Assembly (NCBI GenBank): GCA_004296775.1
Contig: RHGE01000018.1
Span: 27,624 to 91,623, forward strand
Source of the DNA: Marinilabiliaceae bacterium JC017
GTDB lineage: Bacteria; Bacteroidota; Bacteroidia; Bacteroidales; Marinilabiliaceae
Length of the DNA stretch: 64,000 nt
Reading direction: 5' to 3'
The position numbers were made by a program, and so were the translations under genes. A model generated the notes under the pieces. That model saw only the letters and a list, made by a program, of their open reading frames with translations, had not been told where the DNA came from and made no database searches. Every line of letters begins with the position of its first letter. Position 1 is the first letter of the stretch. Shown one piece after another: positions 44,356 to 55,000 of this stretch.

Positions 44356-44470
44356 CCCCTGTCTTTTTCTTTTGATGAGATTATAACTCCTGATTCCTTC
44401 AATTAACCTCATCCCAATAATTTATTTATATGAATTTCTTCTTACATCAATTATTCAACTTCTCAATATT

Positions 44471-44533
44471 TCCCCTCATTTTCAAGGAGGGGTGGCTGAT
44501 CGTGAGGTACGATCGATCAGACGGGGTGGTTAT
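44471..44533 (+). repeat. Palindromic intergenic repeat, copy 2
   Basis: It has the same two-hairpin plan as 43727-43788, with the second hairpin as CTGATCGT...ACGATCGATCAG. The differences between copies fall mainly in the loop of the second hairpin while the stems stay paired. Confidence 0.75.
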
Positions 44534-44804
44534 TATTTCTATCTATTTCCACCATATTTCTAATGATCCAAAACCTCATTACCTCTCCAATCTCCAGCCT
44601 CTAACCTCTAATTTCCTATATCCACCAACATCCAAACATCGTACATCCAATCACATCTCCACCTCCTCTAAATATTTCTATCTATTTCAACTTTTTTCCA
44701 ATTACATCCCCACATCCAATCATCGTAAATCGAACATTCTAAAGTTCTAACAAAGCCTCCCGTATCAAATTTTCAGATTCTCAACTGCTCAAATCCTCAC
44801 CTTT

Positions 44805-44830
44805 TCCCCTCATTTTCAAGGAGGGGTGGC
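44805..44830 (+). repeat. Palindromic intergenic repeat, partial copy 3
   Basis: Only the first hairpin (CCCCTCATTTTCAAGGAGGGG... shortened here) and GTGGC remain; the second hairpin is missing. Confidence 0.65.
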
Positions 44831-44887
44831 TATTTTCATCATAAAGTATAAATACCCTGTCAAATTAAATCTGCACGGGGAAATTTT

Positions 44888-45589
44888 TTATAATATCTCT
44901 TTTAATTCCAACAGATCTTTAATCTCATACTTCTGTAAACCGGTAGTATTTATTTGATTAGGGTTGAAATAAACCGTATCTATCCCAAAATTACTTGCTC
45001 CTTCTATATCCCTTTCCGGATCATCACCAACCATTAATGATTCTTCCGGCTTGGCCTCGGCTTTCGAAAGGGCGCTAGCAAAAATTGCCGGATGAGGTTT
45101 ATGATACCCTACAGCCTCCGAAGTTATCAAATGTGTAAAAAATGAATACAATTCACTATTTCTCAATTTTACACGCTGTGCTTCTAGGAAACCATTGCTG
45201 ATAATATGCAGTTGATAACCTTTCTCTTTTAGATAGTTTAATGTTTCATGAGCATGAGGAAAAGTTGCTGTTTGTTTAGGATTCAATTCATTGAAACTAT
45301 CAGACATCTTTTTAGCCAGTTCCAGATTATCTACACCCACCTCCTTTAGACATAAATCAAATCTGCGATATAACAACTCATCCTTTGTGATGAGATCCTT
45401 AAAGTAGTCTCTCCAAAGAATGACATTATGGTGATCAAATATCGATTTAAAACACTGATAGTCCCTAAAATAATCACTCAACTTAAATAAGTTGAAAATC
45501 TCTTCCATGGTTATTTCTAAATTTCTATCAAAATCCCAAAGGGTACGATCCAAATCAAAAAAAAGGTGACTATATTTTTTAGAATTCAT
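44888..45589 (-). CDS. YjjG-type HAD phosphatase (noncanonical pyrimidine nucleotidase family)
   Basis: 233 residues. HAD motif 1 is FFDLDRTLWDFD (nucleophile Asp13 and Asp15), motif 2 is the Ser/Asn in LHIISNGF (about 133), and motif 4 is MVGDDPERDIEGA (about 190) with the Lys of KPHPAIF before it. The cap sequence WRDYFKDLITKDELLYRRFD fits the YjjG group, which hydrolyses nucleoside monophosphates, including damaged pyrimidine nucleotides. No operon partner; it stands alone in repeat-rich DNA. Confidence 0.9.
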   Translation of the reverse strand: MNSKKYSHLFFDLDRTLWDFDRNLEITMEEIFNLFKLSDYFRDYQCFKSIFDHHNVILWRDYFKDLITKDELLYRRFDLCLKEVGVDNLELAKKMSDSFNELNPKQTATFPHAHETLNYLKEKGYQLHIISNGFLEAQRVKLRNSELYSFFTHLITSEAVGYHKPHPAIFASALSKAEAKPEESLMVGDDPERDIEGASNFGIDTVYFNPNQINTTGLQKYEIKDLLELKEIL

Positions 45590-45952
45590 AAAGTTGTATT
45601 AATATAAAGCAATATTACATAAATTTTTTAACTCAAAATCTCACCAATAACCAGATTCATCCCCAAAAACCAAAATGCTTTATAGCAACACTTTAACAAA
45701 AAAGGATCGACTCACAGGATATAATATTTTCCCAAAACACTATCCCGTTCATCAATCCTTTAAAGAATAAACCTGATACAAAATCAATTAACAGTTCTGC
45801 TAAACTTTTAAGCAAAAAACATTAATTGGTCGCACTTATAAATTTCGTTTCCTGACAATTACCCGTCAATCATTCTCCCAATTATTAAAATACATTCACG
45901 CCCTCATTAGCTTATCAAATTTTCGTAATTAACTAAATAGCAACCTATAGCC

Positions 45953-46001
45953 TTTTGATAATTAAACCCCTTAGGCGCTTAGGGAGCAACTATTATCAAA
46001 A
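45953..46001. repeat. Hairpin with 10-bp perfect outer stem
   Basis: TTTTGATAAT (45953-45962) and ATTATCAAAA (45992-46001) pair perfectly, enclosing CCCTTAG...CTTAGGG, which can extend the fold with one mismatch. Confidence 0.55.
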
Positions 46002-46144
46002 TGTTGTTCAAATGTATTGCTGTCTACGCTGTAAATCGTTCATTAAGCATTAGTAATTACATGAGATTACCAATGACCTTGATATAAGTAGGTCTAATGT
46101 CTATTATCTAACAATCTATTGTCTTGTCAAAACAATCAGTTAAA

Positions 46145-46190
46145 AGCAACATCCCTCGAAGAGGCCTTTTTTCAGGGTACGCCTGAAAAT
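46145..46190 (-). repeat. Inverted-repeat element, copy A
   Basis: On the minus strand it reads TTTTCAGG-CGTAC-CCTGAAAA, then GGCCTCTTCGAGGGATGTTG. The copy at 50084-50132 has the same order on the plus strand (TTTTCAGG-AGAAG-CCTGAAAA, then GCCTCTTCGAGGGATGTTG). The pair flanks the two sulfatase genes in opposite orientation. Confidence 0.7.
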
Positions 46191-46356
46191 AAATAGGTAT
46201 CTTATCAGTGATATTCGTTTTTTTTCCTGACAAGCTATTTTTGGCTAGCAATAAATCATCTTGATACTCTGTACTTGATACTTTATACTATTCCGACTTA
46301 TCCAGGTTAAGGATCTGAAATCGAGATTGAAGTAAAAAACTAACAATCTATTGACC

Positions 46357-47904
46357 TTAATACGTAAATCTATCCGTATCTCCATACTGCTCTTGCAATT
46401 GCCTTAGCTCCTTTTTCAATTGCTGAACAAGTGGTTGCTTATCCGCATGATTATACAAATTATTCATTTCATCCGGATCATTAACCAAATCATATAGCTC
46501 CCATTCATTAATATCCTCATAAAAATGAATAAGCTTATATCGTCCCGTACGAATACCGTAATGCCGCTTGACCATATGCTCATTAGGATATTCATAATAG
46601 TGGTAATAGATAGCTTTTCGCCAATTTGAATCCGAATCCCTAAACAATGGAACCATTGATCTTCCTTGCATAGCTTCAGGTATTTCAACACCGGCTAAAT
46701 CCAGTAAAGTTGGAGCATAATCAATGTTCTGAACAAGCTTAGTAATTTCACTCTTCTCCTTTATTACTTTTGGATAACGCATAACCAATGGCGTACGCAA
46801 CGATTGTTCATACATAAAACGCTTATCAAACCAGCCATGCTCACCCATATAAAACCCTTGATCCGAAGTATACACAACAATAGTATTTTCCAATAGATTG
46901 TTTTCTTCTAAATAGTCCAATAAACGTCCAACATTTAAATCCACCGAGGCAACACAACGCAAGTAATCCTGCATATACCTTTGATATTTATAGTTAGCCA
47001 GCTCTTTCCCTTTTAGCTTTTTACCTTTGAAATCACGTATTATAGGCTCATACTCCTTATCCCAGGCTGCGCGCTGGGCCTGTGTCATTTTTGCTAATTT
47101 AGCCTCATAAAGTTCCCGGTATTTAGTCTGTATTTCTCCCTCTTTATCACACAATTTTAGATCATACGCCAAATCCATATCCTCCTGGATACTCATCTTT
47201 TGAGCAGAAGCCGCCTTTCGCCCTTTATAATCGTCAAAAAAATTATCCGGCAACTCAAATTCGGCATCCTTAAACAATTCAAATAATGCAGTATCTGGTT
47301 GCCAAATCCGATGCGTCGCTTTATGATGAACCAACATACAAAATGGCTTCGACTTATCCCGATGATCCAACCAGTCCACAGCCTTATCGGTGATCACATT
47401 GGTAACATAACCTTCTGATGGTACCGTATCACCGTTGGCAATGAAATCTGTGTTATAATACTCTCCTTGATCAACTAAAACCTCGTAATTATCAAATCCG
47501 GTAGGCAAACTACGCAAATGCCATTTACCTATTAAACTCGTTTGATATCCATTTTTTCGTAACAATTTTGGATAGGTATCCTGGCTACCATCAAACGAAA
47601 CGCTATTATTTATTTGCCCGTTCTTATGACTATGTTTTCCCGTTAACATCACTGCCCGGCTAGGCGCACAGATGGAATTAGACACGAAACTATTCCTAAA
47701 CACAACTCCCTCGTTACCGATACGGTCTAAATTAGGCGTCTGAATAAACCGATTATCATAGGCACTAAATGTTTGCAGCGAATGATCATCAGTCATTATA
47801 AATAAAATATTGGGCTTTTCCTTTTTTTCTTCTTTCTGTGTACAATTACTCAAAAATGATACACTTGCTATTCCCCATATTAAGGGTTGAAAAAGTGATT
47901 TCAT
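46357..47904 (-). CDS. Type I sulfatase lipoprotein (family S1)
   Basis: 515 residues. Lipoprotein signal with Cys21 (FLSNC). The metal-binding pair is IMTDDHS (Asp39, Asp40) and the formylglycine site is Cys79 in SICAPSRAVMLTGK (C-x-P-S-R), which must be converted by a maturase not in this window. The C-terminal half holds YTSDQGFYMGEHGW. The overall pattern (NGYQTSLIGKWHLRSLPTGF; long C-terminal KYKLIHFYEDINEWELYDL) recalls the 6S-GlcNAc/related S1 sulfatases, but subfamily is not certain. Part of the polysaccharide utilisation locus, same strand as SusCD. Confidence 0.92.
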   Translation of the reverse strand: MKSLFQPLIWGIASVSFLSNCTQKEEKKEKPNILFIMTDDHSLQTFSAYDNRFIQTPNLDRIGNEGVVFRNSFVSNSICAPSRAVMLTGKHSHKNGQINNSVSFDGSQDTYPKLLRKNGYQTSLIGKWHLRSLPTGFDNYEVLVDQGEYYNTDFIANGDTVPSEGYVTNVITDKAVDWLDHRDKSKPFCMLVHHKATHRIWQPDTALFELFKDAEFELPDNFFDDYKGRKAASAQKMSIQEDMDLAYDLKLCDKEGEIQTKYRELYEAKLAKMTQAQRAAWDKEYEPIIRDFKGKKLKGKELANYKYQRYMQDYLRCVASVDLNVGRLLDYLEENNLLENTIVVYTSDQGFYMGEHGWFDKRFMYEQSLRTPLVMRYPKVIKEKSEITKLVQNIDYAPTLLDLAGVEIPEAMQGRSMVPLFRDSDSNWRKAIYYHYYEYPNEHMVKRHYGIRTGRYKLIHFYEDINEWELYDLVNDPDEMNNLYNHADKQPLVQQLKKELRQLQEQYGDTDRFTY

Positions 47905-48360
47905 ATATGCTATTATTAATCTTTAATTCCAAATACTCGTTTGCTATTTACTGTATTTCAACTTACACCAACCTGTCAGTCACAACTTATACAACGCCAC
48001 AAATAATCTGTCATCCCAGTGTTTTCCATAAAACCAGTCATTCCTGACAATTTTCACTTAAAACCATAAAATCCCATTTGTAAAAACCCTCACCTTTAAG
48101 GAGATGACCGGGAAGAGGTGAATTATAACAAGCCGCTATCTATTGGCTTACACATCATCCTCCCCATTCATCGGGATCTCCTCAAAAGGCGAAGGAACAG
48201 CTAACTTCAGATGGTTCAGTTGGTATAATGAAAACAATTTGCGAGGCGTCTTGAATTATCCAACAACCTACAATTGTCACATTGACATTAATCCGGGCAA
48301 ACCAGCAGTATAAATGACTAACAGGCCGTCTTCATTCTATTATGAAGCACTAAAACAACA
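47905..48360. other. Intergenic region between the sulfatases
   Basis: 456 bases, no gene. Near 48091-48125 a segment CCTCACCTTTAAGGAG...GAAGAGGTGAA resembles a decayed palindromic repeat. Otherwise AT-rich. Confidence 0.6.
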
Positions 48361-49875
48361 TTAATTACCTCGTATATTTTTAAAAGTTTTTATCATATCT
48401 TTTAACGTTTCCTTGTTTTTATCTGCTAGATTATTCTGCTGGCCAATATCTTCTTTCAAATTATAAAGTTGATAATCCCCGGAATTACCTAATTCAATAT
48501 TTACATTTTTATTAACCTCTGCTCCATAATGAGGGGGTATCATAACCCAATCTCCTTTCCGTATTGCAGTGCGTCCCCCGGCTTCAATTATTAATGACGC
48601 TCTGCCTCTATCGCTCTTTCCCAGGAACACATCCATTAACGCCTGACTATCCGGCCCACGTAAATCACTTCCGACAAATGCCGATAAAGATGAAAACAAA
48701 TCAACTTGGCTTACAAGCGCCTGGGATTTTACCGGTTGAATCTTGTCTTTCCAATAAACAATAAACGGCACGTGTGTTCCCGCTTCAAACAGACTGTATT
48801 TTCCGCCTCGAAACGGCCCGCCTGGCTTATGGTCACCCAGTTTTTCTACCGCATCATCATAGTAACCATCATTTAAAACAGGTCCGTTGTCACTGGTAAA
48901 GACGATAAGCGTATTTTCCATCAAACCCTCTTTTTCCAATGTCTTTAGAAATTCACCAATACACCAATCGGCTTCAAGAATCACATCACCCCTGGGGCCT
49001 AGACCTGATTTACCCACAAAACGAGGATGGGGAGTACGTGGCACATGCGGTTGTTGCATGGCATAATACAAGAAAAAGCGTTCATCCTTGTGCGTTTTAA
49101 CATACTGCTGAGCCTGGTCAAGAAAAGTATCAGCCATATCTTCATCCACCCAACGCGCCGATTTACCACCATGCATATAACCAATACGCGAAATACCATT
49201 AATGATACTGCAATTATGCCCGTGATGCCACTTCATTTTTAGCAATTCAGGATTATCCCTTCCGGTAGGATCTCCCTTAAAATTTTTATTATAATCCACT
49301 TCAATAGGATCATTGGAATCAACACCAACCACATCTCCGTTTTCAATAAATACGGTTGGAACCCTATCCTGGGTAGCTGCCATAATGAAGGAATAATCAA
49401 AACCAACTTCATTAGGCCCTGGTGTTATAGTTTCAATCCAGTTTACATTGCCGGCGCCAAGTCCCAGATGCCATTTCCCAACAATTCCGGTATAATAGCC
49501 TTCCTTCCTCAACATGGCAGGTAGTGTCTTCTGGTCCAGTTGAATAAGTAAAGGAGCCGTCCCCGGTAAAATCTTTACATCCTTATCTCGCCAGGGATAA
49601 CCTCCGGTTAATAAGCCATATCGGCTAGGGGTGCAGGTCGCCGAAGTTGAATAACCATTTTCAAAACACACACCTCCCGTAGCTAATCGATCAATATTAG
49701 GTGTCTTTATTGAACTAAACCCATTGGCACTTATATCACCATACCCCAAATCATCCATATATATTATAACAATATTGGGTCGATCATCTTTCCCTTTCAT
49801 TTCCTTTTGCTGACACCAGTTACAGGCAGAAACAATAGGTAATACACTCAATGAAAGCCGAACAAACTTTTTCAT
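48361..49875 (-). CDS. Type I sulfatase lipoprotein (family S1), second
   Basis: 504 residues from the ATG at 49875 (MKKFVRLSLS); an upstream ATG at 49899 would add only hydrophobic residues. Lipobox SAC (Cys18), YMDDLGYGDI (Asp41, Asp42) and the formylglycine site Cys81 in ATCTPSRYGLLTGG are in place, followed by GKWHLGLGAG and FTSDNGPVLNDG. The long loop with MKWHHGHNCSIINGISRIGY is typical of arylsulfatase A-like S1 groups (for example galactose or GalNAc sulfatases). It differs clearly from the first sulfatase, so two sulfate positions are likely removed. Confidence 0.92.
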   Translation of the reverse strand: MKKFVRLSLSVLPIVSACNWCQQKEMKGKDDRPNIVIIYMDDLGYGDISANGFSSIKTPNIDRLATGGVCFENGYSTSATCTPSRYGLLTGGYPWRDKDVKILPGTAPLLIQLDQKTLPAMLRKEGYYTGIVGKWHLGLGAGNVNWIETITPGPNEVGFDYSFIMAATQDRVPTVFIENGDVVGVDSNDPIEVDYNKNFKGDPTGRDNPELLKMKWHHGHNCSIINGISRIGYMHGGKSARWVDEDMADTFLDQAQQYVKTHKDERFFLYYAMQQPHVPRTPHPRFVGKSGLGPRGDVILEADWCIGEFLKTLEKEGLMENTLIVFTSDNGPVLNDGYYDDAVEKLGDHKPGGPFRGGKYSLFEAGTHVPFIVYWKDKIQPVKSQALVSQVDLFSSLSAFVGSDLRGPDSQALMDVFLGKSDRGRASLIIEAGGRTAIRKGDWVMIPPHYGAEVNKNVNIELGNSGDYQLYNLKEDIGQQNNLADKNKETLKDMIKTFKNIRGN

Positions 49876-50449
49876 GATTATACTAATTATATACACCACA
49901 ATACCATATAGAGATTAAAACAGCAGCCATTAAAACACCTCCTGTAATCATCTATTTGTATTATAAATGCATCATTATATCTAATGATTTAAAAACTGTT
50001 TGAATTTTACGCAATTACTATTCTAACTCTTCTTTTTATCGCTTTTCAAAAAAGGCCGCCCCATTCTGGCAGAAGAATCTATATTTTTTCAGGAGAAGCC
50101 TGAAAAAAAGCCTCTTCGAGGGATGTTGTTTTGACAGGACAAACAAGATTCATCAAATTCCGCGGAAAAACTGAGCCTCAGAGATTTTTCATCAATTTGG
50201 AGTTGAGATAATTCTTTGAGGTCAACAATAGTAAGTACAGTTTACTTCAAATTATTTCCATCTGTTTCAAGATATCTCCACCTATCTCCAAATGTTTCTA
50301 TCATTTCCCCCCTCTAACTTCTGAACTCTATCCTCTCTAAATACTTCCATCCAATTTATACAACATGTCGGTAAAGTTGCTACCTAAGCACCTAAACAAA
50401 ATGTTTACACACTCCCTCGCCTCGAACAAAACCCTGGGGTAAAGTGATT
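49876..50449. other. Intergenic region between SusD and sulfatase genes
   Basis: 574 bases, no gene. It contains the repeat copy B at 50084-50132 and pyrimidine-rich low-complexity DNA (50240-50360). Confidence 0.6.
50084..50132 (+). repeat. Inverted-repeat element, copy B
   Basis: TTTTTTCAGG, AGAAG, CCTGAAAAAAA, then GCCTCTTCGAGGGATGTTG. Counterpart of 46145-46190 in opposite orientation. The second part (CCTC-TTC-GAGG) is itself a small hairpin. Confidence 0.7.
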
Positions 50450-52051
50450 CTAATATCCTTGATTCTGATCATCCACCGATATCTCATTATTGGTACTAAT
50501 TTCCGATTGAGGTATAGGCATCAAAAAAGCCTTTTCAATTTCTGCCTTTGATTCAGGTAACCGGTGATCAGACCATGGACTGGTACTATCAAATCCAGGT
50601 GCTGCATCAGGATCGCTATTGTGTCTATCTATAATAGGTCGGAAAAATTCATACCCCCTTCTGCGGGTCTCAATAAAAGAGTGCCCCTCCTCTACTAATT
50701 CAAACAAACGCTCATCAAAAATAAATTGACGCAACACATCTTGAGTAATACTGGCATCCAGATCAGCTGGTTCAAGAGCCGCCGGCACCACCGATTCACG
50801 TGCTCGCTTTAACACCTTATTGACATACTCTACGGCTTTAGTAGTATTTCCCAATTCATTTTCCACATCGGCCATCAACAGCAAAAAGTCAGCAAAACGA
50901 TATACAAAAAAAGTCTTAGCAGCCGTCTGTCCCGACTGACGCGAATCAAAATGCTTTTTATAAAATGCCCAACTCATCTGATTCCCAACCCTATTAATGG
51001 TAGGATAACATTTTTGTGTGGTTGCTTTCCATACACCTGCAATTTTCTTATAACGCGTATAGAAGCTATGGAAGAAGGAAACATCAAGACGTGGATCCCC
51101 CGGATGTTTAACGGTAAAATACTTGAAAAAACTCTTGGAAACACGACGGTTAGGATAATGAATACCTCCTTTTGTACTACCATAAGGTGAATACATCCAA
51201 CTATTTTTATTATAGGACAAGCTTACACCCGCCATAGAATAATTAAGCTTAAAAATTGACTCCACAGATTCGGTGGTATTTTCTGAAAACAAATCTTCAA
51301 AAACAGGCTCCAACGGGAGATCGTTGCCTGCCAACTTAAATACCTCATCTCCATACTGCTTAGCCTTAACCCAATTTTTAGACCCTGCTCCTTCCGCACT
51401 TCCCATCAAAAAATACACCTTAGCCAACATAGCATAGGCCGACACTTTGGATGGAACAGATGTATCTGCCTCTGTATCTTTTAATGACTGCGTCGCATCC
51501 ACGAAATCTGAAATCACTTGCTCCAACACCTTTGCTTTAGGAGTACGGGACATATGAATATTATCTGCGGTTGAAGCGCCTATTCTCAATGGCACATCTC
51601 CGTACACAAAAACCAGGTTATAATAGGCCAAACCTCTTATAAATTTGGCTTGTCCAATCATATATTCTTTTCGCTCTAAAGAACTTTTACTGGCATCAGC
51701 GATAAATGCATTACATTCACCAATGGTTTTATAAGCGCCCTTCCAAAACAATCTATTATAATTATCATCAGGCATATAACGCAAACTAGCAAAATGACTT
51801 AATGCATCACTCCCTTTACGCGACCAGGCCAAACCTGAGGCTACTTCCTCTACAGCAATAACATTTTGACCATACATGCTATGACCGGCTAAATAACCAT
51901 AGCAGGCATTCAAAGCCAATTGGGCACTTTGTTCTTCTGCAAAAACACTTTTCCCGTTTAAAGTATATTCAGGACTCTCTTCGAGCGTCGAATCACAGGC
52001 AGATAACATCCCCGATAACAACAAAGTAATAATGATATATAATTTATTCAT
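50450..52051 (-). CDS. SusD/RagB-family glycan-binding lipoprotein
   Basis: 533 residues. Lipoprotein signal with lipobox LSAC (Cys19). SusD-like TPR fold: YNRLFWKGAYKTIGECNAFI near residue 98, then YMIGQAKFIRGLAYYNLVFV (about 130-150), and the C-terminal RQFIFDERLFELVEEGHSFI and RRGYEFF. SusD proteins cap the SusC transporter at the cell surface and bind the oligosaccharide. Gene order SusC-SusD with an 11-base gap, both on the minus strand. Confidence 0.95.
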   Translation of the reverse strand: MNKLYIIITLLLSGMLSACDSTLEESPEYTLNGKSVFAEEQSAQLALNACYGYLAGHSMYGQNVIAVEEVASGLAWSRKGSDALSHFASLRYMPDDNYNRLFWKGAYKTIGECNAFIADASKSSLERKEYMIGQAKFIRGLAYYNLVFVYGDVPLRIGASTADNIHMSRTPKAKVLEQVISDFVDATQSLKDTEADTSVPSKVSAYAMLAKVYFLMGSAEGAGSKNWVKAKQYGDEVFKLAGNDLPLEPVFEDLFSENTTESVESIFKLNYSMAGVSLSYNKNSWMYSPYGSTKGGIHYPNRRVSKSFFKYFTVKHPGDPRLDVSFFHSFYTRYKKIAGVWKATTQKCYPTINRVGNQMSWAFYKKHFDSRQSGQTAAKTFFVYRFADFLLLMADVENELGNTTKAVEYVNKVLKRARESVVPAALEPADLDASITQDVLRQFIFDERLFELVEEGHSFIETRRRGYEFFRPIIDRHNSDPDAAPGFDSTSPWSDHRLPESKAEIEKAFLMPIPQSEISTNNEISVDDQNQGY

Positions 52052-52062
52052 GTCCTTTAAAA

Positions 52063-55000
52063 TTAAAATGTAACATTGAAACCGAATGTATAGGCACGTG
52101 CTGCAGGAAATCCACTCCAGTCAATACCTTGTCGCAATCCATCAAAGGCAAAAGTATTCACCTCCGGATCATACCCTTTATAATTCGTAAGGACGAATAA
52201 ATTTTGTCCGGTAGCAAAAAAACTCACGTTTTGCATTGACATTTTATCAACCCAGGCTTTAGGTAATTCATAGGTCAGGGTTATATCTCGGCAACGCAAA
52301 AAACTTCCATCCTCTATGATTAAATCACTAATCGTTCTCACCCTTTCACTCAAAACAGATGGATACATATTACTCGGTTTATCCGCTCGCCATGCATTAT
52401 TAAATACCTCCTGACGAATATTTCGACTACCTCTCCCTGGCTGAAATTCACTAAATCTATTTGCATTCAGAATATCTTTCCCGTGTACACCATTAAATGA
52501 CATGGACAAGGAAAGATTTTTATAGGTCACATGAGCTTGAAAGCCATAAGTGAAATCCGGATTAGGATTCCCGATGAACGTTTTATCCTTTTCATTTACA
52601 ATCCCATCGCCATTTAAATCCTGAAATTTCACATCTCCAGCCTTTGGGGCATTTCCCCCTGCTATGATAGCATACTTGGTATACTGTTTATCACCATTTT
52701 CATCAAGGTAGGCGATATCTTCCACATCTTGAATAATACCATCTGTTTTATAGCCCCAAAATAAAGCTGGTTCATAACCCACTGCAAATAGATTCGCCGG
52801 ATCTACATAATACGACTGGCCAAGGTTATTCCCGGCAAACGCTTTTAGATTATGAATCCCCCACTCACTTTCCGGTAAACCAAAATCAAGCACTTCTCCT
52901 TTATTAAAGGCTATATTACCCCCCAATTCAACCGTAAAGTCTTTTGTTTTAACAATTTCACCCCTCAATAAAAACTCAACACCTTGATTACGTAAGGAAC
53001 CTTGATTAACAATCAACTTTTGAAATCCCGTAGACGAAGGAATGTTTTTCTCAATCAGTAAATCACGCGTTGTTTTCCGATATACATCAAAACTACCCGA
53101 AACCCTTTGTCTTAAAAACGAAAAATCTATTCCCGCATTATAAGCCTCTGTGGTTTCCCAGGTTAAATCTTCATTCGCCAAACGCACCATACTGGTAGAC
53201 AAAACCTTTTCTCCAAATGAATTAGCATAAGTATTATCGGTTATACCGTAATCATTGATCGTACTATAAGGCGCAATACTCTGATTACCGGTAATACCCC
53301 AACCAACACGTACTTTTAATTGATTAATGAAATCAATGTTTTTTATAAACGATTCTTCCTCCATTCGCCATGCAAGGGCGGTAGACGGAAAATAACCCCA
53401 TTTATCTTTTTTAAATTTACTCGAACCATCTGCTCGAAAGTTTACGGTGGCCATATAACGCCCATTAAAAAAGATCATATTACTTCGTCCAAGAAAGGAT
53501 AACAATTGATAATCACGTTGAATAGGTGCTTTCACTACCGCATTATTGGCCAGATGCAACCCCTTGGTACGCAAAGCATAAATATCAAAATCATTCCCTG
53601 CATAAAGTTTATTAAGAGTATTATAATCATCAAAAGTAGTACCAACAACACCGTTAATTCGAAAGTTCTTATGAAATGTCTTATGATAATTCAGGAGATT
53701 CTCTATGGTATAGTTGTTATTTTCTAACTCGGTAATTCCTAAACTCCCATTTTCATTTGCCCCCTTAAACAACTCTAAACCATACCAACGAGCCCGGTCC
53801 AGAAAACGCATATTGGCTCCTGCACGTAAATTATAAGTAAATATTTTAGATAACTTATAACGCATATTAGCTGAGCCCCTGAATGTCTTTTCCTTGGTCA
53901 AATCATCGTAATCATCCAACCAACTCCAAACGGTTGTCCTATTCTCAAATTCAGTCCCCCAATCGTCTTCTGGTATGAGATGAGGGGCTGCGTCAATAGC
54001 TGTCCGGGTGATGGAGCCGGCAGCCGTTCCTTTTAGCAAATCCGCTCCTTGCATCATATCATTGGAACGAATCGATGCATTTAAATTCAATGACAACGAT
54101 AATCGATCATTCAAGTCGGCATCCAGGTTGGTACGAATAGTTCCTTGTTGCATCCCCGTACGTTTAACCAGCCCTTCAATATCTTTGTATCCTGCAGATA
54201 TGTAATATTTTATCTTTTCCTTTCCGCCACTAATCGTTAGTCCGTAGTTTTTCGAAAAGGCCGTGCGATAAATGTTATCCTGCCAATTCTCGGCTGCTAA
54301 AACCATATAGGTTTCCGAATCATTAGGATCATAATTATCACCCTCCCCCAAATACACATAACGCACCTCATCGCCTTCTATAAAATATTGAGTATCGGCC
54401 AATGAATTCGCTTGCTCATTCTTATACAAGGCATAATCTTTCATGCCTAACATTGAATGCAGATTAGCTGGCGAAGCCAGAGAAAAATTAGCATTAAAAT
54501 TAATTTTAGCCTTCCCTTCTTTTCCTTTTTTAGTGGTAATAATGATTACTCCATTAGCACCTCGTGATCCATATATCGCGGTGGCAGAAGCATCTTTTAA
54601 CACTTCTACACTGGCTATATCCTGGGGGTTCAAGCTTAATAACGGATTCTGTGCTATTTGTACATCCCCACTATTAAAAGCACTCGCAGCGTCTTCTGCC
54701 GCTGAAGAAACCGGGATGTTATCGATAATGTATAAAGGTTGATTATCACCCCGTAAACTATTAGCACCTCGTATGGTCACTGAAACAGCGGCCCCGGGAG
54801 TAGAGGTAGTGTTACTGATATTAACACCAGCCATCTTGCCTTGTAGCATTTTATCCACTGATGTAAATTTTGAAGCTTCTTTTTCATCCGGTTTCAAAGA
54901 AACTACAGAACCGGTCAAATCCTTTTTACGTACCTCACCATAGCCGATTACAACCACTTCTTCCAATCCCTTGGATTCGGTTACCAACTCAATTTTTAAA

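Larger units (their letters stand above)
44356..44887. other. Repeat and low-complexity region
   Basis: No gene. It holds palindromic repeat copy 2 (44471-44533), copy 3 (44805-44830) and long pyrimidine-rich stretches built from TATTTCCA, CATCCAA and ACATCGTA-like words. Confidence 0.65.
45590..46356. other. Long intergenic region with hairpins
   Basis: 767 bases without a gene. Contents are a long-loop hairpin at 45953-46001, a mobile-type repeat at 46145-46190 (inverted copy at 50084-50132), and AT-rich low-complexity words such as TCTATTATCTAAC. Confidence 0.65.
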
